Translations under genes and position numbers: made by a program
Source: Acidimicrobiales bacterium
GTDB lineage: Bacteria; Actinomycetota; Acidimicrobiia; Acidimicrobiales; Poriferisodalaceae
Reading direction: 5' to 3'
Assembly: GCA_030743005.1 (NCBI GenBank)
Contig: JASLTG010000021.1
Coordinates: 1 to 33,927, forward strand
DNA length: 33,927 nt
Shown: one piece after another, positions 17,837 through 25,949 of the stretch
How the letters are laid out: each line of letters opens with the position of its first letter
Position numbering within the stretch: position 1 is the stretch's first letter
The notes under the pieces: generated by a model
Databases searched by the model: none
Seen by the model: the letters and a program-made list of their open reading frames with translations, nothing else
What the model was told of the DNA's origin: nothing

Positions 17837-18277
17837 GTGGCATCCTGCTCCCATGGAACCTGTGGAGCCCCAGCTGTAGCTGGGCTTTCCTACAACAACG
17901 CGTCTTTATCGGTATGGGTAATCGACCTCCACGCTGACGCCGGCCACACAATGTCGCTTTGCCAGCACCATGTTCAAAATCTTCGAATGCCCCAAGACTG
18001 GACAGTATTTGACGAACGAGATGGGACACCACGGTTGTGGACCGTCACCCCCGGCGAAGTAATCCCGAAAGCCCGTAAACGCAATCGTGTTCGCCGTCAA
18101 CGAGCACAGAGCGGCCGGATTTTGGAAGTTGAAGAACTGCAGCTTTTTGAAATCGATGATCTGACCGACGAAGACATTGCACCAGTCGCTTCACTTGACG
18201 ACGCTAGAAACTCAGCGCGACCCGATAGCCGAAGTGAACTTGAAGACAAGACACCCGCCGTGACCCTGCTGGGCTAA
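17837..18277 (+). CDS. DUF3499 family protein
   Basis: 146-residue actinobacterial protein of the DUF3499 type. The conserved N-terminal metal-binding-like block runs SCSHGTCGAPAVAGLSYNNASLSVWV and then LCQHHVQNLRMPQDWTVFD, matching the family pattern of two Cys and a Cys-x-x-His (family members begin CSRTxCGRPAVATLTY). The C-terminal third is acidic and low in conservation. The start is uncertain: GTG 17837 places the Cys block at the N-terminus as in relatives, while an open frame reaches TTG 17708; neither has a good ribosome site. In mycobacteria the family sits beside manB and whiB2, which are not seen here. Function unknown. Confidence 0.72.
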   Translation: MASCSHGTCGAPAVAGLSYNNASLSVWVIDLHADAGHTMSLCQHHVQNLRMPQDWTVFDERDGTPRLWTVTPGEVIPKARKRNRVRRQRAQSGRILEVEELQLFEIDDLTDEDIAPVASLDDARNSARPDSRSELEDKTPAVTLLG

Positions 18278-18298
18278 CTCGACACTCCGCGTTCTACT

Positions 18299-18559
18299 TC
18301 AAAGACGGTTGCTTGATTTGAGGTCTGTAATCTCCACCCGACCATCAGGAGTTAGAGCAGTTCTGAACCGGATTTCGCCATCGACGCTGAGGACAAGATC
18401 GTTCCCGTCGTTTGTAATTTCTAACTTAACTCCGGTCTCTTTTTCCAACGTCGGACGAACGTGATTGAGCACATCACGGATGTGCTGTCGACGCTCGGCT
18501 TCGACTAGGTCATAGTCAAATTCGACAAAGTCACCAGGTTCGGTGCCCGAAGGCCTCAT
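18299..18559 (-). CDS. Small hypothetical protein beginning MRPSGTEP
   Basis: 86-residue protein, no signal peptide or membrane segment, with a helical N-terminal half (ERRQHIRDVLNHVRPTLEKETG) and a beta-rich C-terminal half. The first residues RPSGTEP are identical to the phosphate-binding motif that closes phosphomannomutase and phosphoglucosamine mutase proteins, but what follows does not match those enzymes. Whether this is chance or a remnant is open. The frame upstream of the ATG is closed after about 14 codons. It converges with the DUF3499 gene. Confidence 0.55.
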   Translation of the reverse strand: MRPSGTEPGDFVEFDYDLVEAERRQHIRDVLNHVRPTLEKETGVKLEITNDGNDLVLSVDGEIRFRTALTPDGRVEITDLKSSNRL

Positions 18560-18738
18560 AGTCTTCCCAACAATTCGAAACCTAGTTTGTGTGACCCATC
18601 ACTGCGCTGCCGGATACGACAACCGGTGCAACTGTCTATCTGGTGGAATGTCGTGTCAGGCAACGGGACCCTTTCTTGACACCGGCGAGACGGCCTAGTT
18701 TCGGCTCCTCGTAGATCTGTTACACACAACGATACGCA

Positions 18739-19035
18739 GTGGCACGAATCGGAGTGAGCGCTACGGTAGATCTCGTGGATTTAATTGTTCCCGTCACCGG
18801 TTCGTTGCTGTTCATATATGTCGTGTACAGGATCGGCTTGAAACTTATGCTCGGATTTTCACGCCCAGTGCCGGCTCCACCCCCTGCGGGTGAACTAAGA
18901 AAGGTGCGTCTCACCTATCTGTGCACGTTATGTGGCACAGAAGTTCGAATGACTCGATCACCGAGTAGTGCACCTGAAGGTCCAAAGTGCTGCATGGAGG
19001 AGATGGAGTTAATCCACGACCACGACAACGATTAA
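18739..19035 (+). CDS. Small membrane-anchored zinc-ribbon protein
   Basis: 98 residues starting at GTG 18739. One membrane helix occupies about residues 11-33 (VDLIVPVTGSLLFIYVVYRIG), then a Pro-rich linker, then a zinc-ribbon-like pair YLCTLCGTEV and PKCCMEEM near the C-terminus. Four Cys in two pairs suggest one bound zinc on the cytoplasmic side. No clear ribosome site precedes it. I do not recognise a named family. It converges with crgA across 81 bases. Confidence 0.6.
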   Translation: MARIGVSATVDLVDLIVPVTGSLLFIYVVYRIGLKLMLGFSRPVPAPPPAGELRKVRLTYLCTLCGTEVRMTRSPSSAPEGPKCCMEEMELIHDHDND

Positions 19036-19057
19036 CCAGAACCAGTGATTCCACAAG

Positions 19058-19066
19058 TTATCCACA
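19058..19066 (+). promoter_or_regulatory. Single DnaA-box match
   Basis: TTATCCACA, a perfect match to the DnaA-box consensus, lies between the zinc-ribbon gene and crgA. A lone box is expected by chance now and then and no cluster or AT-rich unwinding element accompanies it, so it is not an origin. Confidence 0.3.
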
Positions 19067-19116
19067 TGCTGGGGAGAAACCACATAGCTGTAATTTAGTA
19101 GTTCAGTGTTGCGGAG

Positions 19117-19380
19117 TTATCGCCATCTCGTGGCGGTCAAAATGCCGACGAGCACGAAGCCGAGCCCGCCAAGAATCCAAGAACTAGAAGGGCTTCCGGG
19201 GAGCCAACTCATGTAGTTCGAAAAGATGACTGCGACACCAACCAACAAAAAGGCCAGAATCAACCACCCGAACCACGCCGGGCTTGGGGGGAGATCGCCC
19301 GAGAGCGTCTCTTCAGGAATAACTCCTTCGGGGCGTGTGCCCTTGGGAGTCAAACGGCTTGTCTTCTTCGGCCTAGCCAT
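19117..19380 (-). CDS. crgA: CrgA cell division protein
   Basis: 87-residue small membrane protein of the CrgA family, an actinobacterial divisome member that in mycobacteria and Streptomyces contacts FtsZ, FtsQ and penicillin-binding proteins and helps place the septum. It has a basic N-terminal tail, two membrane helices (about 36-56 and 66-83) joined by a short Pro/Ser loop, and the family-typical C-terminal ATRWR. It follows pknB after 85 bases on the same strand, the order also found in other actinobacteria, where crgA is close to the pknB operon. Confidence 0.85.
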   Translation of the reverse strand: MARPKKTSRLTPKGTRPEGVIPEETLSGDLPPSPAWFGWLILAFLLVGVAVIFSNYMSWLPGSPSSSWILGGLGFVLVGILTATRWR

Positions 19381-19465
19381 GACGAACGAGGATAGAGGGA
19401 GAAACAGCGTCGACCACTGATCATCGAGATGATTTAACGTCAGCTGCTTTTGGTAGATGGTGGCT

Positions 19466-21520
19466 TTAGTTGTTCGGTTCTACTGTCACGAAACTGTTCC
19501 CAGGGTTGGAACCGGTGCCTGGACTTCCTTGGCCGATGCCAACAACGAGGATTACTTCGGAACCCAACAAAAGGTCTGTCCCTGGAGCAGGGTCGATGCT
19601 CAACACCTGTCCAATCAATGGGTCTCCAACACCCAAGTTTTGTTCAACACGCTTAACTTCATAACCTAGATTCTTCAGAGCAATTTCGACCTGTGCAGCA
19701 TCGGTGGTGCCAAGGATCTCAAGTGATGGGACTTGGCCCGTTGCTGGACCGAGAGAAACTATTAAACGCACTACGCTCTCTCGTTCGGCGGAACGACCGA
19801 AACCTGGTTCGGAACGAATCACAGTGTTGACCGGAAATTCCAAAGAATTTTCCATCACCACCTCTTCGAGTAACCCCTCACGAGCCAGAACGACACGGGC
19901 ATCAGAAATGGATAGTCCCTCCACTGAAGGGACTTGGACCTCTCCTCGGCCTACAGAAACTGTCAACGTAATGACAGTTCCTTGAGGACGTTCTTCTGTG
20001 CTGGGAACGCTTTGATCAATGACGATGTTTCGGGCGTAGTCATCGCTTTGTTGTTCGATTCGCTCGACGGTGAAGCCTGCAGCGACAAGAATTTCTTCTG
20101 CTTCAAGAAAGTCCATTCGCTGTACTGCAGGAATTCGGACAACGGTGAGTCCCTTTGAAGCGAATAGTCGTATTGGGTTGTCAGGGTCGTTGGGTTCTGC
20201 GAGCAGCAAACCGGCGCGAGGGTCTTGTTGAAAGATTTGGTTGGCGGGAACGTCTTGGCGTTCTTGGAATTCGATGGTTATTTGTTCAAATCCGTTATCT
20301 CGTAGTTCGTTTTCCGCTTCTTGCCAATCAAGGCCAACAACTGACGGCACTCGCAACCGGTTGTCTGTTTGGCTGGCTACCGCAGGATCGTTATCGTTGC
20401 CTCCCGGATCAAAACCATTGACCAGCAAATAGACCAAACCTGCGACCACAATTAATAAAACCACCAACAAGGTGGCCCACACTCGTGTCTTATCGGAAGA
20501 TGACCGGTTCGCAGCGGTTTCCCTTGACGCTGTTGCTGAATGAGTTTCATCTGACGGTTGGACCGGTGTTTGTGGGGCGGGACGAGTACCAGGTGATGGA
20601 GTGACGCGTGTCTGTACGGTTGTTGCTGAGACATGACCGTCGCGTTGGGTAGCGAGAACTTGCTGACCTGTCCGGAAGCGTCGCAAGTCACCGCGTAAGT
20701 CATCTGCAGATGCGTAGCGGTCGTCAGGGTCTTTCGTTAATCCAAGAAGACAGATTGCTTCTAACGCTGGAGGAACATCGGCATTGAATTGTGATGGAGG
20801 GTTTGGTGCTTCCTGTACATGTTTGTAGGCAATGGATACTGGGGTATCGCCGGTAAAAGGAGGGCCAGCAGTAAGCATTTCGTAGAGAACTACCGATAGT
20901 GAATAGACGTCGCTTCTGGGGTCAGCGGGCTGTCCTTGCGCCTGTTCAGGGGAGAGATAGGTAGCTGTGCCCATTACCGAACCGGTTTGGGTCAAATTGT
21001 CCGACGTGTTCCCTGTTAACGCTCGAGCGATACCGAAATCAGTAACCTTGACTTGACCGCCGGTGGTGACCAAAACGTTGCCCGGTTTTACATCACGATG
21101 GACGACTCCATTGCGGTGAGCGAAGGCCAATGCAGCTGCTATATCGATGGCTATATCAGCAGCGCGGTCTGGGTGGAGAGGACCCTCAGCTCTAATAATT
21201 TCGGCCAAGCTTCGACCTTCGACGTATTCCATGACGATGTAGTAAGTACCTGCCTCTTGACCCCAGTCGTAAACACCCACCACATTCGGTTGATTGAGGT
21301 TCGCAGCGGCTTGCGCTTCTCTGCGGAACCGTTCGACGAAAGAAGGGTCCGTCGCGTACTCGGGGAACAAGACCTTGATAGCTACGGGCCTGTCTAGAAG
21401 TTTGTCTCTACCCAAAAAGACTTCGGCCATACCACCACGCGCGATGCGCCGGTATAGCTCGTATCTTCCGCTGAAAATAGGTCGGTCGTTCTCAGGCATC
21501 GGCGTTTCTGGGGGTTCCAC
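19466..21520 (-). CDS. pknB: PknB-type Ser/Thr kinase with four PASTA domains
   Basis: 684 residues. Kinase domain at about 20-285: glycine loop IARGGMAEVF, Lys49 (VAIKV), HRDVKPGN with catalytic Asp143, DFG at 161-163, and an activation loop LTQTGSVMGTATYLSPE whose TQT matches the mycobacterial autophosphorylation sites. A variable linker leads to one membrane helix (347-368) and four extracellular PASTA repeats (about 388-459, 460-526, 527-593, 596-663), which in relatives bind muropeptides or lipid II. All catalytic residues are present, so the kinase should be active. GTG 21520 overlaps the preceding stop (TAGTG) and has AAGGGG six bases upstream. It is the last gene of the operon starting at 26590; no second kinase (PknA) is present. 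Confidence 0.96.
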   Translation of the reverse strand: MEPPETPMPENDRPIFSGRYELYRRIARGGMAEVFLGRDKLLDRPVAIKVLFPEYATDPSFVERFRREAQAAANLNQPNVVGVYDWGQEAGTYYIVMEYVEGRSLAEIIRAEGPLHPDRAADIAIDIAAALAFAHRNGVVHRDVKPGNVLVTTGGQVKVTDFGIARALTGNTSDNLTQTGSVMGTATYLSPEQAQGQPADPRSDVYSLSVVLYEMLTAGPPFTGDTPVSIAYKHVQEAPNPPSQFNADVPPALEAICLLGLTKDPDDRYASADDLRGDLRRFRTGQQVLATQRDGHVSATTVQTRVTPSPGTRPAPQTPVQPSDETHSATASRETAANRSSSDKTRVWATLLVVLLIVVAGLVYLLVNGFDPGGNDNDPAVASQTDNRLRVPSVVGLDWQEAENELRDNGFEQITIEFQERQDVPANQIFQQDPRAGLLLAEPNDPDNPIRLFASKGLTVVRIPAVQRMDFLEAEEILVAAGFTVERIEQQSDDYARNIVIDQSVPSTEERPQGTVITLTVSVGRGEVQVPSVEGLSISDARVVLAREGLLEEVVMENSLEFPVNTVIRSEPGFGRSAERESVVRLIVSLGPATGQVPSLEILGTTDAAQVEIALKNLGYEVKRVEQNLGVGDPLIGQVLSIDPAPGTDLLLGSEVILVVGIGQGSPGTGSNPGNSFVTVEPNN

Positions 21521-22965
21521 TAGGAACCCCTTAGGTTAGAGTTCGGGAGGCGTAGAACAGCCTCGGTAATTCTTCTGGTAATTGCTGCAATGTTGGCCTC
21601 GCCGGTCTCTTGATCGTCAGAGCCATCACCCTCCAGAAGTACCGCAACAACGACCTCTGGACGTGTCACCGGTGCTAATGCGACCATCCAAAGATGGTTG
21701 CTGCCAGAAAATCTCGAAGCTGACATGCCTGCGACCTGAACGTCGCTGAGCGCGAGACCTTGCGCCGTTCCGGTCTTGACGTTTTCTGATAGCAATCCGA
21801 GCAACTTCGCCGCAGTCTCTTTTGAGATGGACTGGTTCAGTACATTCGGCTCAAAATTGTGGATAACGGACCCATCATGAGCGCGCACTTGTTCGACTAA
21901 TCGAGGTTGGATACGGCTCCCATTGTTTGCGATGGTGGCGAAAAGGTGTGCTACCTGAAGCGGTGTGAGTTCCATCGCGGTTCCGACCGCTGCGTGGGCC
22001 GCCGAAGGACTCAGTTTGGTTGGTTTGAGATCTCCTCGCAGAGCATTGTCTGTTCGCACAGGATCCCCTCCGACCAGTCCAAAACGATTCGAAATATCCT
22101 GCATCGGTTCTCGCCCGATTTCCTGACCGATAGTTGCCCATCCAGTCACACAAGCATCGACCATCAAAGATTTGATGGTTCCACCACATGCACTGCCGTC
22201 TTGGTTGGTAATAGCTGGGGAACGTTGGCTAGCCGGAAATGAAGTGGTTGAGGAGACCGAAAGATCATGGAGGTTGCTTTCGATAGCTGCAGCGGCAGTC
22301 ACGATCGTGAAAAGTGAACCGATCTCACTACTGTGGTACTCGACTCGGTTAGTTAAAGGCCGCACGGCATCAGAATCCAATGCTTTGAAGTCGGTTGTCG
22401 CTGCTTGAAGATCATGAGATGACAGATGGTTCGGATCAAAGTTGGGGGTGCTCCACATCCCCCAAACAGAGCCGGTTGTTGGTTCCAGGACGACAGCTGC
22501 GCCAAGATGGCCTGCCATGGCTGCTCGTGTAACCAATTGCACGTCGTGTCTAATCGACAGTTTGAGTTGCCCTGTGCGGGCCTGATCAACAAATAGATCA
22601 CGGTTGTCCTGTATACGAACCGACAACTCATTACCCGCCAAGAAATTGTTGTGGCTTCGCTCTACTCCCGCTCCTCCGTGTTCTGCCGAGATGAAGCCAA
22701 CAACATGTGAGTACAACGAGCCATAGGGGTATTGGCGTAACCGGTTACGGGCGCCACTTACGGCAACGGTTTGAGCAATCGTTTTGCCATCAGCGGTCGT
22801 TATCACCCCTCTCGGAGCGTCGAAATCGAGCGTAATCTCCCGCGTGTTTTGTGGGTGTTCTCTCAGGTTTCCTGCTCCAACGATTTGGACCATCTCGAGG
22901 CGGAAAAATAAAAGGCCATATATGACTAGGAAAGCTATGCCCACGTGCACCAAGCGACGAGTCAC
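21520..22965 (-). CDS. pbpA: PbpA-like penicillin-binding protein lacking all three active-site motifs
   Basis: 481-residue class B penicillin-binding protein by architecture: one N-terminal membrane helix (about 6-24), a dimerisation domain with APRGVITTADGKTIAQT, and a transpeptidase domain from about 150. By position it is the mycobacterial pbpA homologue. All three motifs are altered. SxxK reads S217-L-F-T220 (Lys replaced by Thr, ACG in place of AAG). SxN reads A271-C-V273. KTG reads M414-S-A416 within VAGMSAS. The rest of the domain is preserved, including ELTPLQVAHLFATIANNG. It should therefore not cross-link peptidoglycan or be acylated by beta-lactams. It shares four bases (GTGA) with the SEDS gene upstream and one with pknB. 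Confidence 0.9.
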   Translation of the reverse strand: MTRRLVHVGIAFLVIYGLLFFRLEMVQIVGAGNLREHPQNTREITLDFDAPRGVITTADGKTIAQTVAVSGARNRLRQYPYGSLYSHVVGFISAEHGGAGVERSHNNFLAGNELSVRIQDNRDLFVDQARTGQLKLSIRHDVQLVTRAAMAGHLGAAVVLEPTTGSVWGMWSTPNFDPNHLSSHDLQAATTDFKALDSDAVRPLTNRVEYHSSEIGSLFTIVTAAAAIESNLHDLSVSSTTSFPASQRSPAITNQDGSACGGTIKSLMVDACVTGWATIGQEIGREPMQDISNRFGLVGGDPVRTDNALRGDLKPTKLSPSAAHAAVGTAMELTPLQVAHLFATIANNGSRIQPRLVEQVRAHDGSVIHNFEPNVLNQSISKETAAKLLGLLSENVKTGTAQGLALSDVQVAGMSASRFSGSNHLWMVALAPVTRPEVVVAVLLEGDGSDDQETGEANIAAITRRITEAVLRLPNSNLRGS

Positions 22966-24281
22966 GCTGTGTCCTGAGATTTGAAGGAAATACGAGAAAG
23001 AATTTGAGTTCGATCAGGGATGACGGGAACAGTTTCGGAGATTCTCAGCAGAAGAGCTAACGCAATAGTGCAGGCGAACAGAGCTGACCCGTTGGAAGCG
23101 ACGAAAGGCAACGAAAGGTCGCCGGGTGGAAGAAATCGAAGCGGTACAGCAATAGCAGCCCATGCTTGGCTACCGAAATAAATTGCGATTCCGATCGCTA
23201 GAAGACTTTCAAATTCTTTGCGAGCAGCGGTAGCGATACGTAAGCCGACTCCAGCGAGCAGCAAATAGCTTGATAGCACTGCAGCACCGCCCATGAAACC
23301 AAGCTCTTCCGCGATTGGGACGAATGCGAATTGATCTGTCGCCCCAGCCACCCAACCAGCGGCACCCTCTCCGGGCCCAGAACCTGTCAGGCCTCCACCA
23401 GCAAGAGCGAATGACGATCGGGTAATAGCTTCACCGAACTGAGAATTGGACCATGGGTCAGCCCACGCATCAAACCGGTCTTGGAACTCGGCGACACTGC
23501 CAACAGTTAGAAGAATCGAGCCACCAACAGCGGCCAAAAAGAACACCAAATCAATTGGACGTCCGACCGCCACCCACCACATCGAAAGGAATATGGCCAC
23601 CAGGACAAACGCCGAACTCAAGTTGTTTTGGAAGATAACCACCACCGAAGTAATCAACCAGGCACCAATGAGGGGAATGAAACGAGAAGGATCACCATCG
23701 AACCGCTCCACTTCACCCAAATATTCGGCGGTATTGCGTGAACGGTAACTTGCTAGCCAAGCTCCAAAAAAGATGACCAGACAAATAGTGCCTATATGAC
23801 TTGGCTCGATAGCAACAGAACCGAACTGAACTGACGGAGAGGAGTTAACTTCGCCGCTAGTTATTTTCAGAATTACAGGAATCGAAATGCACACCACACC
23901 GATGAGCCCCAACGGTGTTTGGATTTTTCTTAACTGATTCAAATCCCGCAGACCCGCTAACACCGCAATGAAACCAACGGTTGCTAACAGGCTCCAAACA
24001 AGATGCCGTAACAGTAAGTCCGGGTTAATTCTGAGAACGAATGCGACCCCAAGCCCTTGCAACAAAGCTGCAATTGGGAAGAGCAAGCCGTTAGCGGTTG
24101 GCGCCCATTTTCTGAGCGACAGATGGCTAATACCCCACAACAGGAGTAGCAAAGCTAGATATGGGATCACGGCCCACTCGATACTCGTACCCTCAGCGAC
24201 TGCTGCGACTGCAACTGTTGCAAGCGTGATGAAAGCGGCAAGCAATAGAAGAGTCAGTTCAACTATTCGCTGGTTGTTCAC
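22962..24281 (-). CDS. rodA: FtsW/RodA family SEDS protein with altered catalytic site
   Basis: 439-residue polytopic membrane protein of the SEDS family, in the rodA position of the actinobacterial operon. SEDS proteins polymerise glycan strands from lipid II in complex with a class B PBP. The TDQFAFVPIAEELGF segment is retained. The conserved catalytic Asp, found in EKDLGAS of the mycobacterial homologue, is replaced by Asn220 in FQNNLSSAF. The late PF-S-YGG-S motif reads LPFVASNGSALF, also degraded. GTG 24281 is chosen over the longer frame to 24368 because it follows the pstP stop by one base with GGGAG upstream; the extra N-terminus overlaps pstP. Polymerase activity is doubtful. Confidence 0.88.
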   Translation of the reverse strand: MNNQRIVELTLLLLAAFITLATVAVAAVAEGTSIEWAVIPYLALLLLLWGISHLSLRKWAPTANGLLFPIAALLQGLGVAFVLRINPDLLLRHLVWSLLATVGFIAVLAGLRDLNQLRKIQTPLGLIGVVCISIPVILKITSGEVNSSPSVQFGSVAIEPSHIGTICLVIFFGAWLASYRSRNTAEYLGEVERFDGDPSRFIPLIGAWLITSVVVIFQNNLSSAFVLVAIFLSMWWVAVGRPIDLVFFLAAVGGSILLTVGSVAEFQDRFDAWADPWSNSQFGEAITRSSFALAGGGLTGSGPGEGAAGWVAGATDQFAFVPIAEELGFMGGAAVLSSYLLLAGVGLRIATAARKEFESLLAIGIAIYFGSQAWAAIAVPLRFLPPGDLSLPFVASNGSALFACTIALALLLRISETVPVIPDRTQILSRISFKSQDTA

Positions 24282-24282
24282 C

Positions 24283-25512
24283 TCAGCTCCCGCTCTCAGC
24301 TTCGAGTAGCCGAGTTCGGAGATTTGCCACAAAATCTTGTGCTTCTGTGAGGTCAGACATCTGTTCACCGTCAGCTAACCGTCGGAGATCTTGATCAGTC
24401 AGTTGGACGGTTTGGATTTCAGTCCATTGTTGCAGTGTTGGTTCAAACCAAAGCAGCCCCCCGATCCGACCCTTTTGGATGACAACATGATTAGCGACAA
24501 CGGTGACGTGATACCCAGATCGCGCATACCACCCGATAGTCGTAACCATCGCGACGCTAGTGACTAACAGCACCACAGAAATAATGACCGTTCCGAGCTT
24601 TATGTGGACGCGGTCATATAGCCAACTTCGCTGCTTTACGGTCGACGAGCGACCTTGTTCAACAGAAGATTCTTCGACCTCGCTTTTTGGGAGATTTGGT
24701 TGATCGGGTGGCGCAAGAATCGGGCTCTGAGAATCGTCGTCCTCTGGGGGGAGATCCTCATCGGTGGAGTCGACCAGTTCGACGTGGACATCGACTATCA
24801 GGACTGTCGAGTTATCTCTCCCGCCGCGGTCGTTCGCTAAACCAACCAGGGCCTTGGCGGTAGCGCTCGGATCTTGTCCAAGTGTCAATTGTTCTGCTAT
24901 TTCGCTGTCGTCAAGTTCGTTGGTGACGCCGTCGCTACACAAGATGAAACGATCACCAGCAACCGGGTCGAGAACCCAGTCGTCGATTTCGACTTCTGCG
25001 TGTACCCCAATGGCACGTGTCAACATATTTCGGTAGGGATGAACTGCTGCTGCGTCTTCGTCGAGTTCACCGCGACGCATCAGTTCTGCGACATAACTGT
25101 GGTCTTCGGTTAACTGTTCCAACTGGCTGTTCCGGTGGCGGTAGATCCTCGAATCACCAACATTGAGGATGACGAACTGAGGGCTTTCAGCTTCTCGACT
25201 CACTGCAAGTGCAGTCAACGTTGTCCCCATGCCGTGAAGCTCGGGTTGTTCGATGGCAGTCTCATGAACTACTTGGTTGGCTTCGGTTATCGCGTCGCGA
25301 AGTTGTGCAAGGTCTTCTCGGTCAGCTTTAGCAACCGTGCGAACAGCAAGGTTTGCTGCTACCTCACCGCCTTGATGGCCGCCCATCCCATCAGCAACAA
25401 CGAACAGTCCTGAGTCTGCGTACATGGCATCTTGGTTGTTTGCGCGAATGCGCCCCTGGTCTGTAGCGCCTCCCCAGGCCAGGCGCAATCTACGCGTAGG
25501 AGAGACGTTCAT
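24283..25512 (-). CDS. pstP: PstP-type PP2C Ser/Thr phosphatase
   Basis: 409-residue membrane-bound PP2C phosphatase, expected to reverse PknB phosphorylation. Metal-binding motifs are all present: ANNQDAMYAD (Asp28), VADGMGGHQGGE (Asp41), LCSDGVTNELDD (Asp194) and NDRGGRDNSTV (Asp233). The catalytic domain ends near 247, followed by an acidic linker (DEDLPPEDDD), one membrane helix (about 307-329) and an extracytoplasmic tail of about 80 residues, the same layout as mycobacterial PstP. The ATG overlaps the fhaB stop (ATGA). Confidence 0.95.
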   Translation of the reverse strand: MNVSPTRRLRLAWGGATDQGRIRANNQDAMYADSGLFVVADGMGGHQGGEVAANLAVRTVAKADREDLAQLRDAITEANQVVHETAIEQPELHGMGTTLTALAVSREAESPQFVILNVGDSRIYRHRNSQLEQLTEDHSYVAELMRRGELDEDAAAVHPYRNMLTRAIGVHAEVEIDDWVLDPVAGDRFILCSDGVTNELDDSEIAEQLTLGQDPSATAKALVGLANDRGGRDNSTVLIVDVHVELVDSTDEDLPPEDDDSQSPILAPPDQPNLPKSEVEESSVEQGRSSTVKQRSWLYDRVHIKLGTVIISVVLLVTSVAMVTTIGWYARSGYHVTVVANHVVIQKGRIGGLLWFEPTLQQWTEIQTVQLTDQDLRRLADGEQMSDLTEAQDFVANLRTRLLEAESGS

Positions 25513-25949
25513 GACATGACCTCAAAAACGGTTGAACCAATTTGGAGATGGTCACCCGTGCGGAGGGTTGTAGCCGAGGACACTTTCTCTCGATTCAAGT
25601 ATGTGCCGTTGGTAGAACCTAGATCCTCTAAAACATGGTCGCCTTCACGTCGAAAAATTCGTGCGTGGATTTGACTGGCGTAGCTGTCATCGATGGTGAC
25701 GTCACAGGTCGCTGCACGGCCAACGGTTATCTCGATGCCGAGATCATGTCGTTGGCCACTTAACGTTTCGGGAGTTCGAACGATAAGAACACTCGCGGGT
25801 CTGTCGTTTCTGATGAATCGATTTCGACGAAAACGAGTTTCACGAGTGGGCTTTATCCCCACCCAAATGGCTCGTATGACGCGGAACAAAAAAAGATGTA
25901 TGAGGACCAGGAGAAGGATTGTTAAAAGTCTTACGAGTTGAGGTGACAT
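25509..25949 (-). CDS. fhaB: FhaB (FipA-type) FHA-domain protein
   Basis: 146 residues. A membrane helix at about 6-27 anchors the protein; the C-terminal FHA domain (about 70-146) contains VGR at 76-78, S92-Q-I-H95 and DLGSTNGTYLN at 109-119, the phosphothreonine-binding set. In mycobacteria FhaB (FipA) reads PknA/PknB phosphorylation and links FtsZ with FtsQ. The start overlaps the fhaA stop (TGATG), and the stop overlaps the pstP start (ATGA), so expression is closely coupled. Confidence 0.92.
   Translation of the reverse strand: MSPQLVRLLTILLLVLIHLFLFRVIRAIWVGIKPTRETRFRRNRFIRNDRPASVLIVRTPETLSGQRHDLGIEITVGRAATCDVTIDDSYASQIHARIFRREGDHVLEDLGSTNGTYLNREKVSSATTLRTGDHLQIGSTVFEVMS

Noticed and set aside
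19058..19066. Replication origin near crgA
   Set aside because: Only one DnaA box and no dnaA, dnaN or AT-rich element in the window.
19470..21539. Several plus-strand open frames opposite pknB and pbpA
   Set aside because: They are shadows of strongly conserved minus-strand genes and show no protein-like composition.
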